A stretch of DNA of 64,000 bases from Bog-159 sp035541265 (GTDB lineage: Bacteria; Acidobacteriota; Terriglobia; Bryobacterales; Bryobacteraceae): positions 6,828 through 70,827 of the forward strand of contig DATKNQ010000266.1 of NCBI GenBank assembly GCA_035541265.1, given 5' to 3'. Below are positions 26,678 through 34,268 of the stretch, piece by piece. The position numbers and the translations under genes were made by a program. The notes beneath the pieces were generated by a model, which saw only the letters and a list, made by a program, of their open reading frames with translations, searched no databases and was not told the origin of the DNA. Each line of letters opens with the position of its first letter. The first letter of the stretch is position 1.

Positions 26678-27534
26678 CGTCAGATACCCCAAATCCCGCC
26701 CGTTGGTTCGCCGAGGAGTGGACAGCATTAGCCGGTACAGTGCTGGAGTCCCTGGCCGGCGAGCGCCCCAAGCTGGCATGCGCGCCCGCAGCCAACGGTA
26801 CGGCACTGGCCGCGGCCGCCGAAGAGATCGCCGCGCAGCATGGCGCTGTGCTGTGGTGGGAATATCGATTTCCCCTTCCGGGCGAGCCCTGCCTCTGGAT
26901 CGGCGCGCCGCACAATGCCTGGTCCCAACTTGCCGGGCGCGTCCTGGGGGCGGCTGGCGTGGAGGATGATTCCCAGGCGCGCGAAACGTACCTCGAAATT
27001 CTGCAACAGTCCTTGGGCGAATTGGGCCGCAGCGCGGGGAGCCGCTGGAATCACCAACTCGATTGCACCGGAAAGGAGGCGGCCGCCGCGCCGGATGCCG
27101 CCGGCTATTACCTCGTCGAAGCCAGCTACCCGGACGCCGCGCTCCCCCCCTTGCTGATAGTGGTCACCGGCACTCCGCAGGAGCCGCCTGCCGAAGATGT
27201 TCCCGATGCCGATCGGCACGCGTCCTCCGCGAACGCGGCGCCGGCGCCGGCCGAGCCGCGCCAGGTGCCGCAGTCTCGCACGTTCGAACTACTCATGGCG
27301 GTCGAACTACCGGTGAGCGTTTCTTTCGGCCACGTGCAGTTGCCTCTGAAGGACGTACTGAAGCTCACCGCGGGTTCCATCGTAGAGCTGAACCGCATGG
27401 TGGATGAACCGGTGGAGGTGATCGTCAACAATTGCGTGGTGGCCCGCGGCGAGGTGGTGGTCGTGGAAGGAAACTACGGCGTGCGCATCCACCAGATCAT
27501 GAGCCGCCAGGAGCGGCTGGAGGCCTTGCCATGA
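26674..27534 (+). CDS. Second FliN/FliY-type SpoA-domain protein with long N-terminal region
   Basis: A 286-aa protein with a GTG start overlapping the fliA stop. The last 75 residues are a clear SpoA (FliN) domain: MAVELPVSVSFGHVQLPLKD, KLTAGSIVELNRMVDEPVEV and GEVVVVEGNYGVRIHQI. The first 170 residues are not FliN; they contain no FliM- or CheC-type motif that I recognise. A Pro/Ala-rich linker (about residues 165-205) joins the parts. It may be an alternative C-ring subunit or a switch-associated regulator. Confidence 0.8.
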   Translation: MTSDTPNPARWFAEEWTALAGTVLESLAGERPKLACAPAANGTALAAAAEEIAAQHGAVLWWEYRFPLPGEPCLWIGAPHNAWSQLAGRVLGAAGVEDDSQARETYLEILQQSLGELGRSAGSRWNHQLDCTGKEAAAAPDAAGYYLVEASYPDAALPPLLIVVTGTPQEPPAEDVPDADRHASSANAAPAPAEPRQVPQSRTFELLMAVELPVSVSFGHVQLPLKDVLKLTAGSIVELNRMVDEPVEVIVNNCVVARGEVVVVEGNYGVRIHQIMSRQERLEALP

Positions 27535-27941
27535 GCGCGCTGATCTGGTTCCTGCACCCGCTGGTCTGCTACGTTCTGCTGGCCCTCGGCATGGGCCTCA
27601 ATGCTTATTTGTTCGTCACGCTCAAGTCCGAACTGCGCAGCCTGGCGCGCAGCCGGAGCGAAGAGCGCCGCCAATTGGCGGCGCTGGAGGCGGCCTTGGC
27701 GGACACTCGCCACGCGATCCAGGACTCCCAGGCCGACCTGCGCGAAGTGGAGCAGCAGACCGGAATGCTGGTGGCGCCTGCCGCGGCGCGCTCGGGTCTC
27801 AATCTCAGTAAACGTACGCAGGTCCTGCGCCTGCATCGCGCCGGCCACGATATCGCGGGTATTGCCACGACGTTGTCTTTGCCGCGCGCCGAGGTGGATC
27901 TGCTGGTCAAAGTCCACCGCATTGTAGTCGAACAGATTTGA
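27531..27941 (+). CDS. Membrane-anchored coiled-coil protein with C-terminal HTH (DUF2802/SwrB-like)
   Basis: A 136-aa protein overlapping the previous gene by 4 bases. One membrane helix (about 5-28) is followed by a coiled coil (about 30-85) and a helix-turn-helix-like end (VLRLHRAGHDIAGIATTLSL PRAEVDLL, near 105-130). The layout matches DUF2802 proteins of proteobacterial flagellar loci and SwrB of Bacillus, which promotes basal body assembly. Assignment rests on architecture and position. Confidence 0.6.
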   Translation: MSALIWFLHPLVCYVLLALGMGLNAYLFVTLKSELRSLARSRSEERRQLAALEAALADTRHAIQDSQADLREVEQQTGMLVAPAAARSGLNLSKRTQVLRLHRAGHDIAGIATTLSLPRAEVDLLVKVHRIVVEQI

Positions 27942-27981
27942 CGGCGATGGGCTTTGACTTACGGGTTCCGGTGGAGCGGCC

Positions 27982-28009
27982 TAAAGCGTTTGCCCGTGGC
28001 GGCCGATCT
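27982..28009 (+). promoter_or_regulatory. Candidate sigma-28 (FliA) promoter
   Basis: TAAAGCGT and GCCGATCT are 12 bases apart, close to the sigma-28 consensus TAAAGTTT-N11-GCCGATAA. The site would start transcription near 28016, directly before the sigma-54 activator gene and downstream of fliA itself. Confidence 0.45.
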
Positions 28010-28020
28010 CTGCAATAGCC

Positions 28021-29448
28021 ATGGATAGAGTCGAATCAGGCAGGTTGTTGTGGATCGCACGCGACGATGGTACCCTCGGCGCGGCCCAAGCTATGGGCGT
28101 CCTCGACGGCTTTACCATCGAGTATGCCGCCGGTATTCCAGAAGCCCTGGAGTACCTCAGGCGTACCGCCATCGACGCCGCGCTGGTCTCCTTTCCCTTA
28201 CCTGAGTGGACTCCGGCCGAGGCGCTGGAGGAACTGGTCACCACCGATCATCACGTTCCCGTGATCTGTTGGGATCCCGGCGCGGAGTTGTCAGACGCTG
28301 CGCGTTTGACCCGGCTGGGAGCATTTGAGGTCCTCGGCGGGGAAGCCCATCTGGAGCAGGCCGCCGCGGTGGTGCATGAAGCGGTCGCGCTGCATGGCAG
28401 CCGCAGCCGTACCCCGCTTGAGACTGAGGATCCCTGGCGGCGCGCGCTGGTGGGTTCCAGCCAGCCGTTTCAGGACGTCGTGCGCATGGTGCGGCTGGTG
28501 GGCAGCCGCCGCTCCACCGTACTGATTACGGGCGAGACGGGCACCGGTAAGGAGATGGTCGCGCGCGCGGTGCATCTGGCCGGACCGCGCGGCCGCCTGC
28601 CTATGGTGTCGGTCTGTTGTTCGGCGCTCCCGGAGAACCTGCTGGAGGCCGAGTTGTTCGGACATGTGCGCGGCGCTTTCACCGGCGCTATCAACCAGCG
28701 CACCGGGCGCTTCGAGCAGGCCGACGGCAGCACGCTGTTTCTGGACGAGATCGGCGAGATGCCACTCGAACTGCAAGCCAAGCTGTTGCGCGTGCTGCAG
28801 GAGCGCGAGTTCCAAAGGCTCGGGAGTTCGGAGACCATTCGCGTGGATGTGCGCGTCATCGCCGCCACCAACGCGGATCTGCTTGAGCGGGTCCGGCAGG
28901 GCCGCTTTCGCGAGGATTTGTATTACCGGCTGAATGTGATCCCCATCCATCTGCCTCCCTTGCGCGCGCGCCTGGGTGATGTGGTTGCTTTGTGCCATCA
29001 CTTTGTAGAGAAAGTCTGCCGGCTCGAGAGCCTGCCCTTCAAGAAGATGTCCCGCGAAGCGCTGGCCGCCTTGGCGGCGTATCCATGGCCGGGAAACGTC
29101 CGCGAGTTGGAGAACAGTGTGGAACGCGCCATCGTTTTGAGCGGCCACCGCGAGATCTTGTATCCGTCCGATTTTCCTTTGGCGAAAAATAGTCCACGCC
29201 CGGCCGCAGACCACGCCGGATCGAACCTGGTGCAAGTCCCGGACAGCGGTCTGGATTTCGAACAGACCGTGGGGCAGATCGCGCGGAGCATCCTTGAGCA
29301 GGCACTCCGAAAGACCAACGGAAACAAGAAGATGGCTGCCGACCTGTTGCGCCTCAAGCGCACCACGCTGGCGGCCAAACTGAGGAGCTTAGAAACCGGG
29401 TCGCAGGAGCTCGGCGATATGGCGTCGGACTTCATTCATAGCGCTTGA
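28021..29448 (+). CDS. Sigma-54-dependent activator with degenerate receiver domain (FleQ/FlrC-like)
   Basis: A 475-aa enhancer-binding protein. The N-terminal 125 residues look like a receiver fold, but the phosphoacceptor position reads ALVSFPLPEW, with no Asp, so control is probably not by phosphorylation. The AAA+ domain has Walker A GETGTGKE (near residue 176), the sigma-54 contact loop GAFTGA, Walker B LFLDEIGEM and an R-finger region. The Fis-type HTH at the end reads NGNKKMAADLLRLKRTTLAA. Location at the end of the flagellar operon suggests a flagellar regulator. No Shine-Dalgarno precedes the ATG; a TTG near 28045 is an alternative start. Confidence 0.88.
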   Translation: MDRVESGRLLWIARDDGTLGAAQAMGVLDGFTIEYAAGIPEALEYLRRTAIDAALVSFPLPEWTPAEALEELVTTDHHVPVICWDPGAELSDAARLTRLGAFEVLGGEAHLEQAAAVVHEAVALHGSRSRTPLETEDPWRRALVGSSQPFQDVVRMVRLVGSRRSTVLITGETGTGKEMVARAVHLAGPRGRLPMVSVCCSALPENLLEAELFGHVRGAFTGAINQRTGRFEQADGSTLFLDEIGEMPLELQAKLLRVLQEREFQRLGSSETIRVDVRVIAATNADLLERVRQGRFREDLYYRLNVIPIHLPPLRARLGDVVALCHHFVEKVCRLESLPFKKMSREALAALAAYPWPGNVRELENSVERAIVLSGHREILYPSDFPLAKNSPRPAADHAGSNLVQVPDSGLDFEQTVGQIARSILEQALRKTNGNKKMAADLLRLKRTTLAAKLRSLETGSQELGDMASDFIHSA

Positions 29449-29505
29449 GCACAACGCGGGAAAACTGCGTCCGGGTTTGAAAAATCGATACGGAAGTGAA
29501 AAGGA

Positions 29506-30468
29506 ATGCCTGCGTCCAAAGGCCTGTCTCCGCAAACTATGACTGCTGCGCCGCTGGAGGCCTACCTGGGGCCACCGGCCCTGGAGAGGTTGCTTGAAGC
29601 ACACAGCGCCTGGCTCGACCACCGCCCGGGTGGCCAACGGGCCAGCCTGAAAGGCATCGTGCTGATAGCCGGGGTCCTCGAGAAGGTCAATCTGGAACGT
29701 GCCGACCTGAGCTCCACGAACCTGACGGACACGCGCCTGTCCGGAGCAAACCTCCATGCCGCAGTGTGCCACTGGGCCAATCTGACTGGCGCGACCCTGA
29801 TGGAAGCCGACCTCTCGCAAGCCGAGTTGGAAGAGGTGAAGGCCGAAAACGCGCTGCTGGCTGCCGCGAACCTCAGCGAGTCGCGCATCGTAAGGAGCTG
29901 TTTCCGGCATGCCAACCTGCGGCAGGCTCGCCTCCTCGAGGTGGACATGGGGCAGAGCGAATTCCGGGATGCGGATCTCTGGCAGGCCAATCTGCAGCAA
30001 GCCAAAGTCTTCGACTGCAACTTTACAGAGGCGCGCTTGGAGGAGGCGAATCTGTACCACGCCACGGTTCGTTGCTGCAAGCTTGCGGGTATGTCCGCCC
30101 CCGGCTCCAACTGGAGCACCGCCACGCTGCAGAGCTGCGAGCTCCGCCGCGCCGACTTGAGCGGCGCGCGCTTTGACCGGGCCGATCTCCGCCAAAGCTC
30201 GTTCTGGGGCGCCGTTCTTGGCGGTTGCAGCTTCCAGAAGGCGCGGCTGAACGGGGTCGATATGGAAGCCGCCGACCTGTCCCGCGCGCGCTTCCACGAG
30301 GCTACTACGCTGAGCACGGACTTCCGCGGCGCGAATCTGCGCGGCGCACAGGGCTTCACCCCAAGCCAGCTCAGCCAAGCGCGCACCGACCGCGACACGG
30401 TTTTGCCGGACGGTTCCCACGGTCCATTTCTGATGGGGTCCGGAGCGAATCGTCCCTGCCGGATGTAG
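29506..30468 (+). CDS. Pentapeptide-repeat protein
   Basis: A 320-aa protein built mostly of A(D/N)LXX repeats from about residue 60 to 300, predicted to fold as a right-handed quadrilateral beta-helix. An N-terminal segment (MTAAPLEAYLGPPALERLLE) precedes the repeats. No signal peptide or membrane helix is seen. An AAAAGGA ribosome site lies 3 bases before the ATG. It follows the flagellar regulator by 57 bases on the same strand, but a role in motility is only inferred from position. Confidence 0.88.
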   Translation: MPASKGLSPQTMTAAPLEAYLGPPALERLLEAHSAWLDHRPGGQRASLKGIVLIAGVLEKVNLERADLSSTNLTDTRLSGANLHAAVCHWANLTGATLMEADLSQAELEEVKAENALLAAANLSESRIVRSCFRHANLRQARLLEVDMGQSEFRDADLWQANLQQAKVFDCNFTEARLEEANLYHATVRCCKLAGMSAPGSNWSTATLQSCELRRADLSGARFDRADLRQSSFWGAVLGGCSFQKARLNGVDMEAADLSRARFHEATTLSTDFRGANLRGAQGFTPSQLSQARTDRDTVLPDGSHGPFLMGSGANRPCRM

Positions 30469-30496
30469 TCCTGTAGCGCGGAGACATTAAAAAAAC

Positions 30497-30526
30497 TTTA
30501 CACAATCCTTATGCCTATGATATGAT
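30497..30526 (+). promoter_or_regulatory. Strong sigma-70-type promoter
   Basis: TTTACA (30497-30502) and TATGAT (30521-30526) are separated by 18 bases; a TTACAC reading gives 17. The predicted start at about 30533 coincides with the ATG of the microprotein, so its message may be leaderless. The surrounding bases are AT-rich compared with the neighbourhood. Confidence 0.5.
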
Positions 30527-30532
30527 TCCCCC

Positions 30533-30640
30533 ATGATCGTATCGGCCCAAGCCGCGGGTTTTGTAGGGTGGTGGCCCGTAGTAATCGTAGCGGCCATAGG
30601 CGTTTCGCTGATTTGGGCGCTCCGCAGACGATCACCGTAG
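30533..30640 (+). CDS. 35-residue single-pass membrane microprotein
   Basis: A short ORF reading MIVSAQAAGFVGWWPVVIVA followed by AIGVSLIWALRRRSP. One hydrophobic helix (about residues 9-29) ends in a basic tail, the positive-inside pattern of small inner-membrane proteins. There is no Shine-Dalgarno, but the upstream promoter would start transcription at its ATG. It lies 10 bases before the PilZ-like gene and may be cotranscribed with it. The family is unknown. Confidence 0.5.
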   Translation: MIVSAQAAGFVGWWPVVIVAAIGVSLIWALRRRSP

Positions 30641-30650
30641 GGCGTTCAGC

Positions 30651-31016
30651 ATGTCTCTATACAACCTGGGTACAGAGCACGATCTCAGCCGCGACCGGCC
30701 TCGATTCCCCATTGAACAAGACGTTCGCTACCAGTGCGTGAATGGCAGCCGGATCTCGGCAGCAGGCGTAGGCAAGACTCTGGAAATCGGCAGCCGCGAG
30801 ATCCGCTTCACGACACAGCACCCCCTCCATAAAGGCGAGAAGGTGCGTTTGGCGGTGGATTGGCCCGCCATGCTTGACAATACTTGCCCCATGAAACTGG
30901 AGATTTTCGGCTGGGTCCTGCGCAGCCAGCCGGGCACAGCGGCCGTAAGAATCGAGCGCTACGAATTCCGGACGCGCGCCGCTTCTTTCCACGCGGCGCT
31001 TTCCAGCGCGGTGTAG
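30651..31016 (+). CDS. PilZ-like domain protein with degenerate c-di-GMP motif
   Basis: A 121-aa single-domain protein. The RxxxR motif of PilZ domains is present (RDRPRFPIEQDVRYQ). The usual (D/N)xSxxG motif is replaced by EIGSREIRF, and a typical ending (GWVLRSQPGTAAVRIERYEF) follows. Loss of the second motif suggests it may not bind c-di-GMP in the standard way. It sits just after the microprotein, near the flagellar locus. Confidence 0.7.
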   Translation: MSLYNLGTEHDLSRDRPRFPIEQDVRYQCVNGSRISAAGVGKTLEIGSREIRFTTQHPLHKGEKVRLAVDWPAMLDNTCPMKLEIFGWVLRSQPGTAAVRIERYEFRTRAASFHAALSSAV

Positions 31017-31083
31017 GCCGCTCGGCCGGCGCGCCAGTTTCCCTCGAAGGCGACGGCAAGGTATACTCGCCCGAAGGTGACTG

Positions 31084-31815
31084 ATGCAACCCTCGCGCCG
31101 CCAATTCCTGGCCCTCCCTGCTCTGGCCGCCGGCCAGTCTGCGTCCGGCCGCACCCTGAGGATCGTCTGCGTCGGCGGACATCCGGACGATCCCGAATCG
31201 GGCTGCGGGGGCACTCTGGCACGCTACGCCGCGGCCGGCGCCAGCGTCACCGTTCTCTATCTGACGCGCGGCGAGGCCGGCATCCCGCGCGAGTCTCACT
31301 CCGCAGCCGCTGCGATCCGCTCGGCCGAATGCGAAGCCGCCTGCAAGATCTTGCGCGCCAAGCCGGTCTTTGCGGGTCAAATTGATGGCGCCACCACCGT
31401 GGACCGTAACACTGCGGACACCGTCACAAAGCTGATCTCTGACGAAGATCCCGCCGTGGTCTTCACGCATTGGCCCATCGATTCGCACCTCGATCACCAA
31501 GCGGCCAGCACCCTCGCCTACCGCGCCTGGCTGGCGGCGCGCGGCCGGTTCGAGCTGTACTATTACGAAGTCGATCTGGGATCGCAAACCATGGGTTTCC
31601 ATCCTACCGATTACGTGGATATCACGGCCGTGCGGGACCTGAAGAAAGCCGCGCTGTTCGCGCACAAAAGCCAGGACGGCGAAGCCATCTATCGCCACTA
31701 TCACCAGCCCATGGAAAACTGGCGCGGCCGCGAAGCCGGCTGTGGCGCGGCCGAGGCTTTCGTACACCTGGCGCGCGTCCACGGCTCAACGCCCCTGCCC
31801 GGCATGCGCGCCTGA
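31084..31815 (+). CDS. Exported PIG-L (LmbE-like) deacetylase
   Basis: A 243-aa zinc-dependent N-deacetylase. A Tat-like N-terminus (PSRRQFLALPALAAG) is followed by the metal motif GGHPDDPESGCGG and the second ligand cluster THWPIDSHLDHQAA. Family members remove acetyl groups from N-acetylglucosaminyl compounds. Substrate unknown; export suggests action on envelope or external sugars. Its end overlaps the convergent histidine-kinase gene by 30 bases. Confidence 0.88.
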   Translation: MQPSRRQFLALPALAAGQSASGRTLRIVCVGGHPDDPESGCGGTLARYAAAGASVTVLYLTRGEAGIPRESHSAAAAIRSAECEAACKILRAKPVFAGQIDGATTVDRNTADTVTKLISDEDPAVVFTHWPIDSHLDHQAASTLAYRAWLAARGRFELYYYEVDLGSQTMGFHPTDYVDITAVRDLKKAALFAHKSQDGEAIYRHYHQPMENWRGREAGCGAAEAFVHLARVHGSTPLPGMRA

Positions 31816-33555
31816 TGCATGCCCCGGCGGGAGGCCGCCGGCGGCCTCCGTCAGCGGCAGACGCACCCGGAAGCATGCCCCGCGGCCCTGCGCGGATTCG
31901 GCCCACATGTCGCCGCCGTGGTCCAGCACGGTCTGCCGCGAGAGAGCCAATCCCAATCCCAGCCCGTTCTTCTTGCCCGCACTGACGAAGGGCTCGAATA
32001 GGCTGTCGCGGATGTGCGCTGGGATGCCGGGCCCGGTATCCCGCACCTCGGCCACCACGTAGCCCTCCCCGGCCCTCGCCGAGATCAGGATTTGCCCGCC
32101 GCCCGGCATCATCTCGAGCGCGTTGCCCACCAGGTTGGCGAAGACCCGCTCCATGCGGTTCCGCTCCAGCGGCAATTCGATCTCCTCCGGGATCTCGACG
32201 TGCACGCCGACGCGCTGCGCCTCCGCGGCCGGCAGCAGCGATTCGCAGCCGGCGGCGGCCACTTCCCGCAGCCGGCATACCTCCGCGCCGCGCGCATTGC
32301 CCCGCGACACGTTCAACAGATCCTGCAGCAGTTCCTGGATCCGGCGTGAGGCGCGATAGATATTGCCGGCCAGACGCTTCACCTGCAGTGGGCTCAGATC
32401 CGTGTCCACCAGCATCTCTGCGCCGCCATAAACAGCCGCCAGCGGATTCCGCAAGTCATGCACGATGGAACTCGACAGCCGGCCGATGGTCGAGATGCGT
32501 TCCTGGCGAATCAACTCCTGCCGGGCCTGCTGGATCGAGGCGCACATGGCGTTGAAGGTGCGAGCCAGCCGCCCCAACTCATCCTGGCTGAAAATCTTCA
32601 CGCGATGATCGTAGTTCTGGCGGGCCACCTCCGCGGCAGCGCGATCCAATTCCTTCACCGGCTCCACGATGCGCCTTGCCAACACGTACGTGAGTCCCAG
32701 GCTGGCCGCGACGGCCAGTAGCCACAACAGCATGATGTTGCGCCGCAGCGCTGCCAGACGTTCGCTGACCGCCGCAAAGGAGCGCAGAATCCAGAGATCG
32801 CCGATGGGTTTCCCTTCGATGTCCAAGAGTTGCGTGGGGCGCGCGGCGTACTCGACCGATGCATCGCCCACCCGATCGAGGCTTGGATGCGCGGCCAGGA
32901 TCGCGGCGATACGGCGGGCGGCGTCCGGTGGCAGCGACGAGGCCACCGGCAGCCCTCCCGAGACGAACAGAAACTCGCTGCCTCCGGTGCTGGCCTTCAG
33001 TTGCCGCGCCACCGCGGCATCCACCCCATACGCTGCCACCAGCACGTTCTGGGGCACGTCCTCGAGATACACTGGCGTGAAAACGGTTTGATATAACCTG
33101 CCGCCGCGGACCAGAAATCCGGAGGTCTGCCGCGGGAAATGACGCGCCGCGGCGCGCACGTCTTGTTCGGCCAGCGGCAGTCCGCCCACCGAGGCGATCA
33201 CTTTGCCCGGCGCGTCCGTGACCAGGAACATGGCGTTCTTAATCGCCAGCCGCCTCCAGAGCTCATTGGCCGTGTCGCGAATCGTGGCCGGATCGCGGGT
33301 GCCAAAGACCGATCGCACGTCAGACATCTGGCTCAGCGTGAGGCTCACCGAGCTGAGCAGATCGGCGCGCGCCTGCCACAGCGATTGATAGGCCTGGAAG
33401 CTGGCGCCCACTTCGTCTTCCATGGTGCGCGTAGTGGTTTCCACCGCGTTCCGCACCACGATCCAGCCCGTGAGCGCGAACAGCACGGTGATGGCCACCG
33501 AGGTGGAGAGCAGGATCTTCCACAGCAGCGACAGGCGGGAGAATCGTTGAATCAT
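31786..33555 (-). CDS. Sensor histidine kinase with periplasmic sensor and HAMP
   Basis: A 589-aa membrane kinase. A first membrane helix (about 11-33), a periplasmic sensor region (about 34-270), a second helix (about 275-297) and HAMP (about 298-350) are followed by HisKA with the phosphoacceptor His near residue 365 (SSSIVHDLRNPLAAVYGG). The HATPase shows N box (ERVFANLVGNALEM), G1 (VRDTGPGIP) and G2 (GLGLGLALSR). Last gene of a four-gene operon; its ATG overlaps the cupredoxin stop by 4 bases. Its natural partner is probably the receiver at the operon front. Confidence 0.93.
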   Translation of the reverse strand: MIQRFSRLSLLWKILLSTSVAITVLFALTGWIVVRNAVETTTRTMEDEVGASFQAYQSLWQARADLLSSVSLTLSQMSDVRSVFGTRDPATIRDTANELWRRLAIKNAMFLVTDAPGKVIASVGGLPLAEQDVRAAARHFPRQTSGFLVRGGRLYQTVFTPVYLEDVPQNVLVAAYGVDAAVARQLKASTGGSEFLFVSGGLPVASSLPPDAARRIAAILAAHPSLDRVGDASVEYAARPTQLLDIEGKPIGDLWILRSFAAVSERLAALRRNIMLLWLLAVAASLGLTYVLARRIVEPVKELDRAAAEVARQNYDHRVKIFSQDELGRLARTFNAMCASIQQARQELIRQERISTIGRLSSSIVHDLRNPLAAVYGGAEMLVDTDLSPLQVKRLAGNIYRASRRIQELLQDLLNVSRGNARGAEVCRLREVAAAGCESLLPAAEAQRVGVHVEIPEEIELPLERNRMERVFANLVGNALEMMPGGGQILISARAGEGYVVAEVRDTGPGIPAHIRDSLFEPFVSAGKKNGLGLGLALSRQTVLDHGGDMWAESAQGRGACFRVRLPLTEAAGGLPPGHASGAHAGQGR

Positions 33556-34268
33556 GGGTGCGGACCGTAACCCGCCGGGTCATCGCTGGCAGGCGGATAA
33601 TCTTTGTTCCATTTGTTCTTGTGCGGAGCCGGAATGTAGCCCGTTTCCGAAATGCGAATACCCTGCAACGCGCGCGGCGCGGCGCCAGCGATGGCGACCG
33701 TTTCAACCAGCGCGTTCAGCGTCTCCTCGGAGGCCCGCTCATGGAAGATATGCAGCGTGTAGCTTCCCGGCGGCACATCGCGAATCTCAAACTCGCCCCT
33801 GGCGCCGGACACCGCAAACCACGGCGTGTCCAGCACCGCGATCACGGCGCTCATCGTGGGGTGAATGTTGCAGAACACCCGCACGATGCCGGGACGATCG
33901 AATACCTGCCGCCTGCTGGTGCCGGGCCGGTAGAGCGAGAGGTCGAAAATCTGTCCGTTGTAATTGGAAAAGACATTGTGGAAGATCGGGTCGAGATTCG
34001 GAAAATCGACGGCCGCTCCCACCGGGATGGCCAGCACGTGTGGGATAAAGTGCTTGTCTTTTTGCTCCATCCGGTAGCGGTGCGGCGCGCCATCGAGCGG
34101 TGCACGTCCCGATGCCGGCCCGAGCCAGATCACCACGCCGCTGAAGTTCTGGTTGTGGCGCACACCCGGATCGCGCGAATCGGTCAACACGACGCTTCCG
34201 GTAACGCTGGCGCACCACAGCGGCGCCAGCCAGCAGCCGCTAAAAAAGATACGCCAGAGCCAGGTCAT
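33552..34268 (-). CDS. Exported cupredoxin-like protein with amicyanin-type copper site
   Basis: A 238-aa exported protein. After a signal peptide (about 1-20) comes a beta-sandwich with type 1 copper ligands: His97 in FHNVFSN, then Cys133, His136 and Met139 in VFCNIHPTM. The C-x2-H-x2-M spacing is that of amicyanin. A second domain (about 145-200: GARGEFEIRDVPPGSYTLHI) resembles a carboxypeptidase regulatory-like fold. It overlaps the porin-like gene by 29 bases and the kinase by 4 bases. Such proteins are often labelled methylamine-utilisation proteins without evidence; here a sensing or electron-transfer role is more likely. Confidence 0.83.
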   Translation of the reverse strand: MTWLWRIFFSGCWLAPLWCASVTGSVVLTDSRDPGVRHNQNFSGVVIWLGPASGRAPLDGAPHRYRMEQKDKHFIPHVLAIPVGAAVDFPNLDPIFHNVFSNYNGQIFDLSLYRPGTSRRQVFDRPGIVRVFCNIHPTMSAVIAVLDTPWFAVSGARGEFEIRDVPPGSYTLHIFHERASEETLNALVETVAIAGAAPRALQGIRISETGYIPAPHKNKWNKDYPPASDDPAGYGPHP

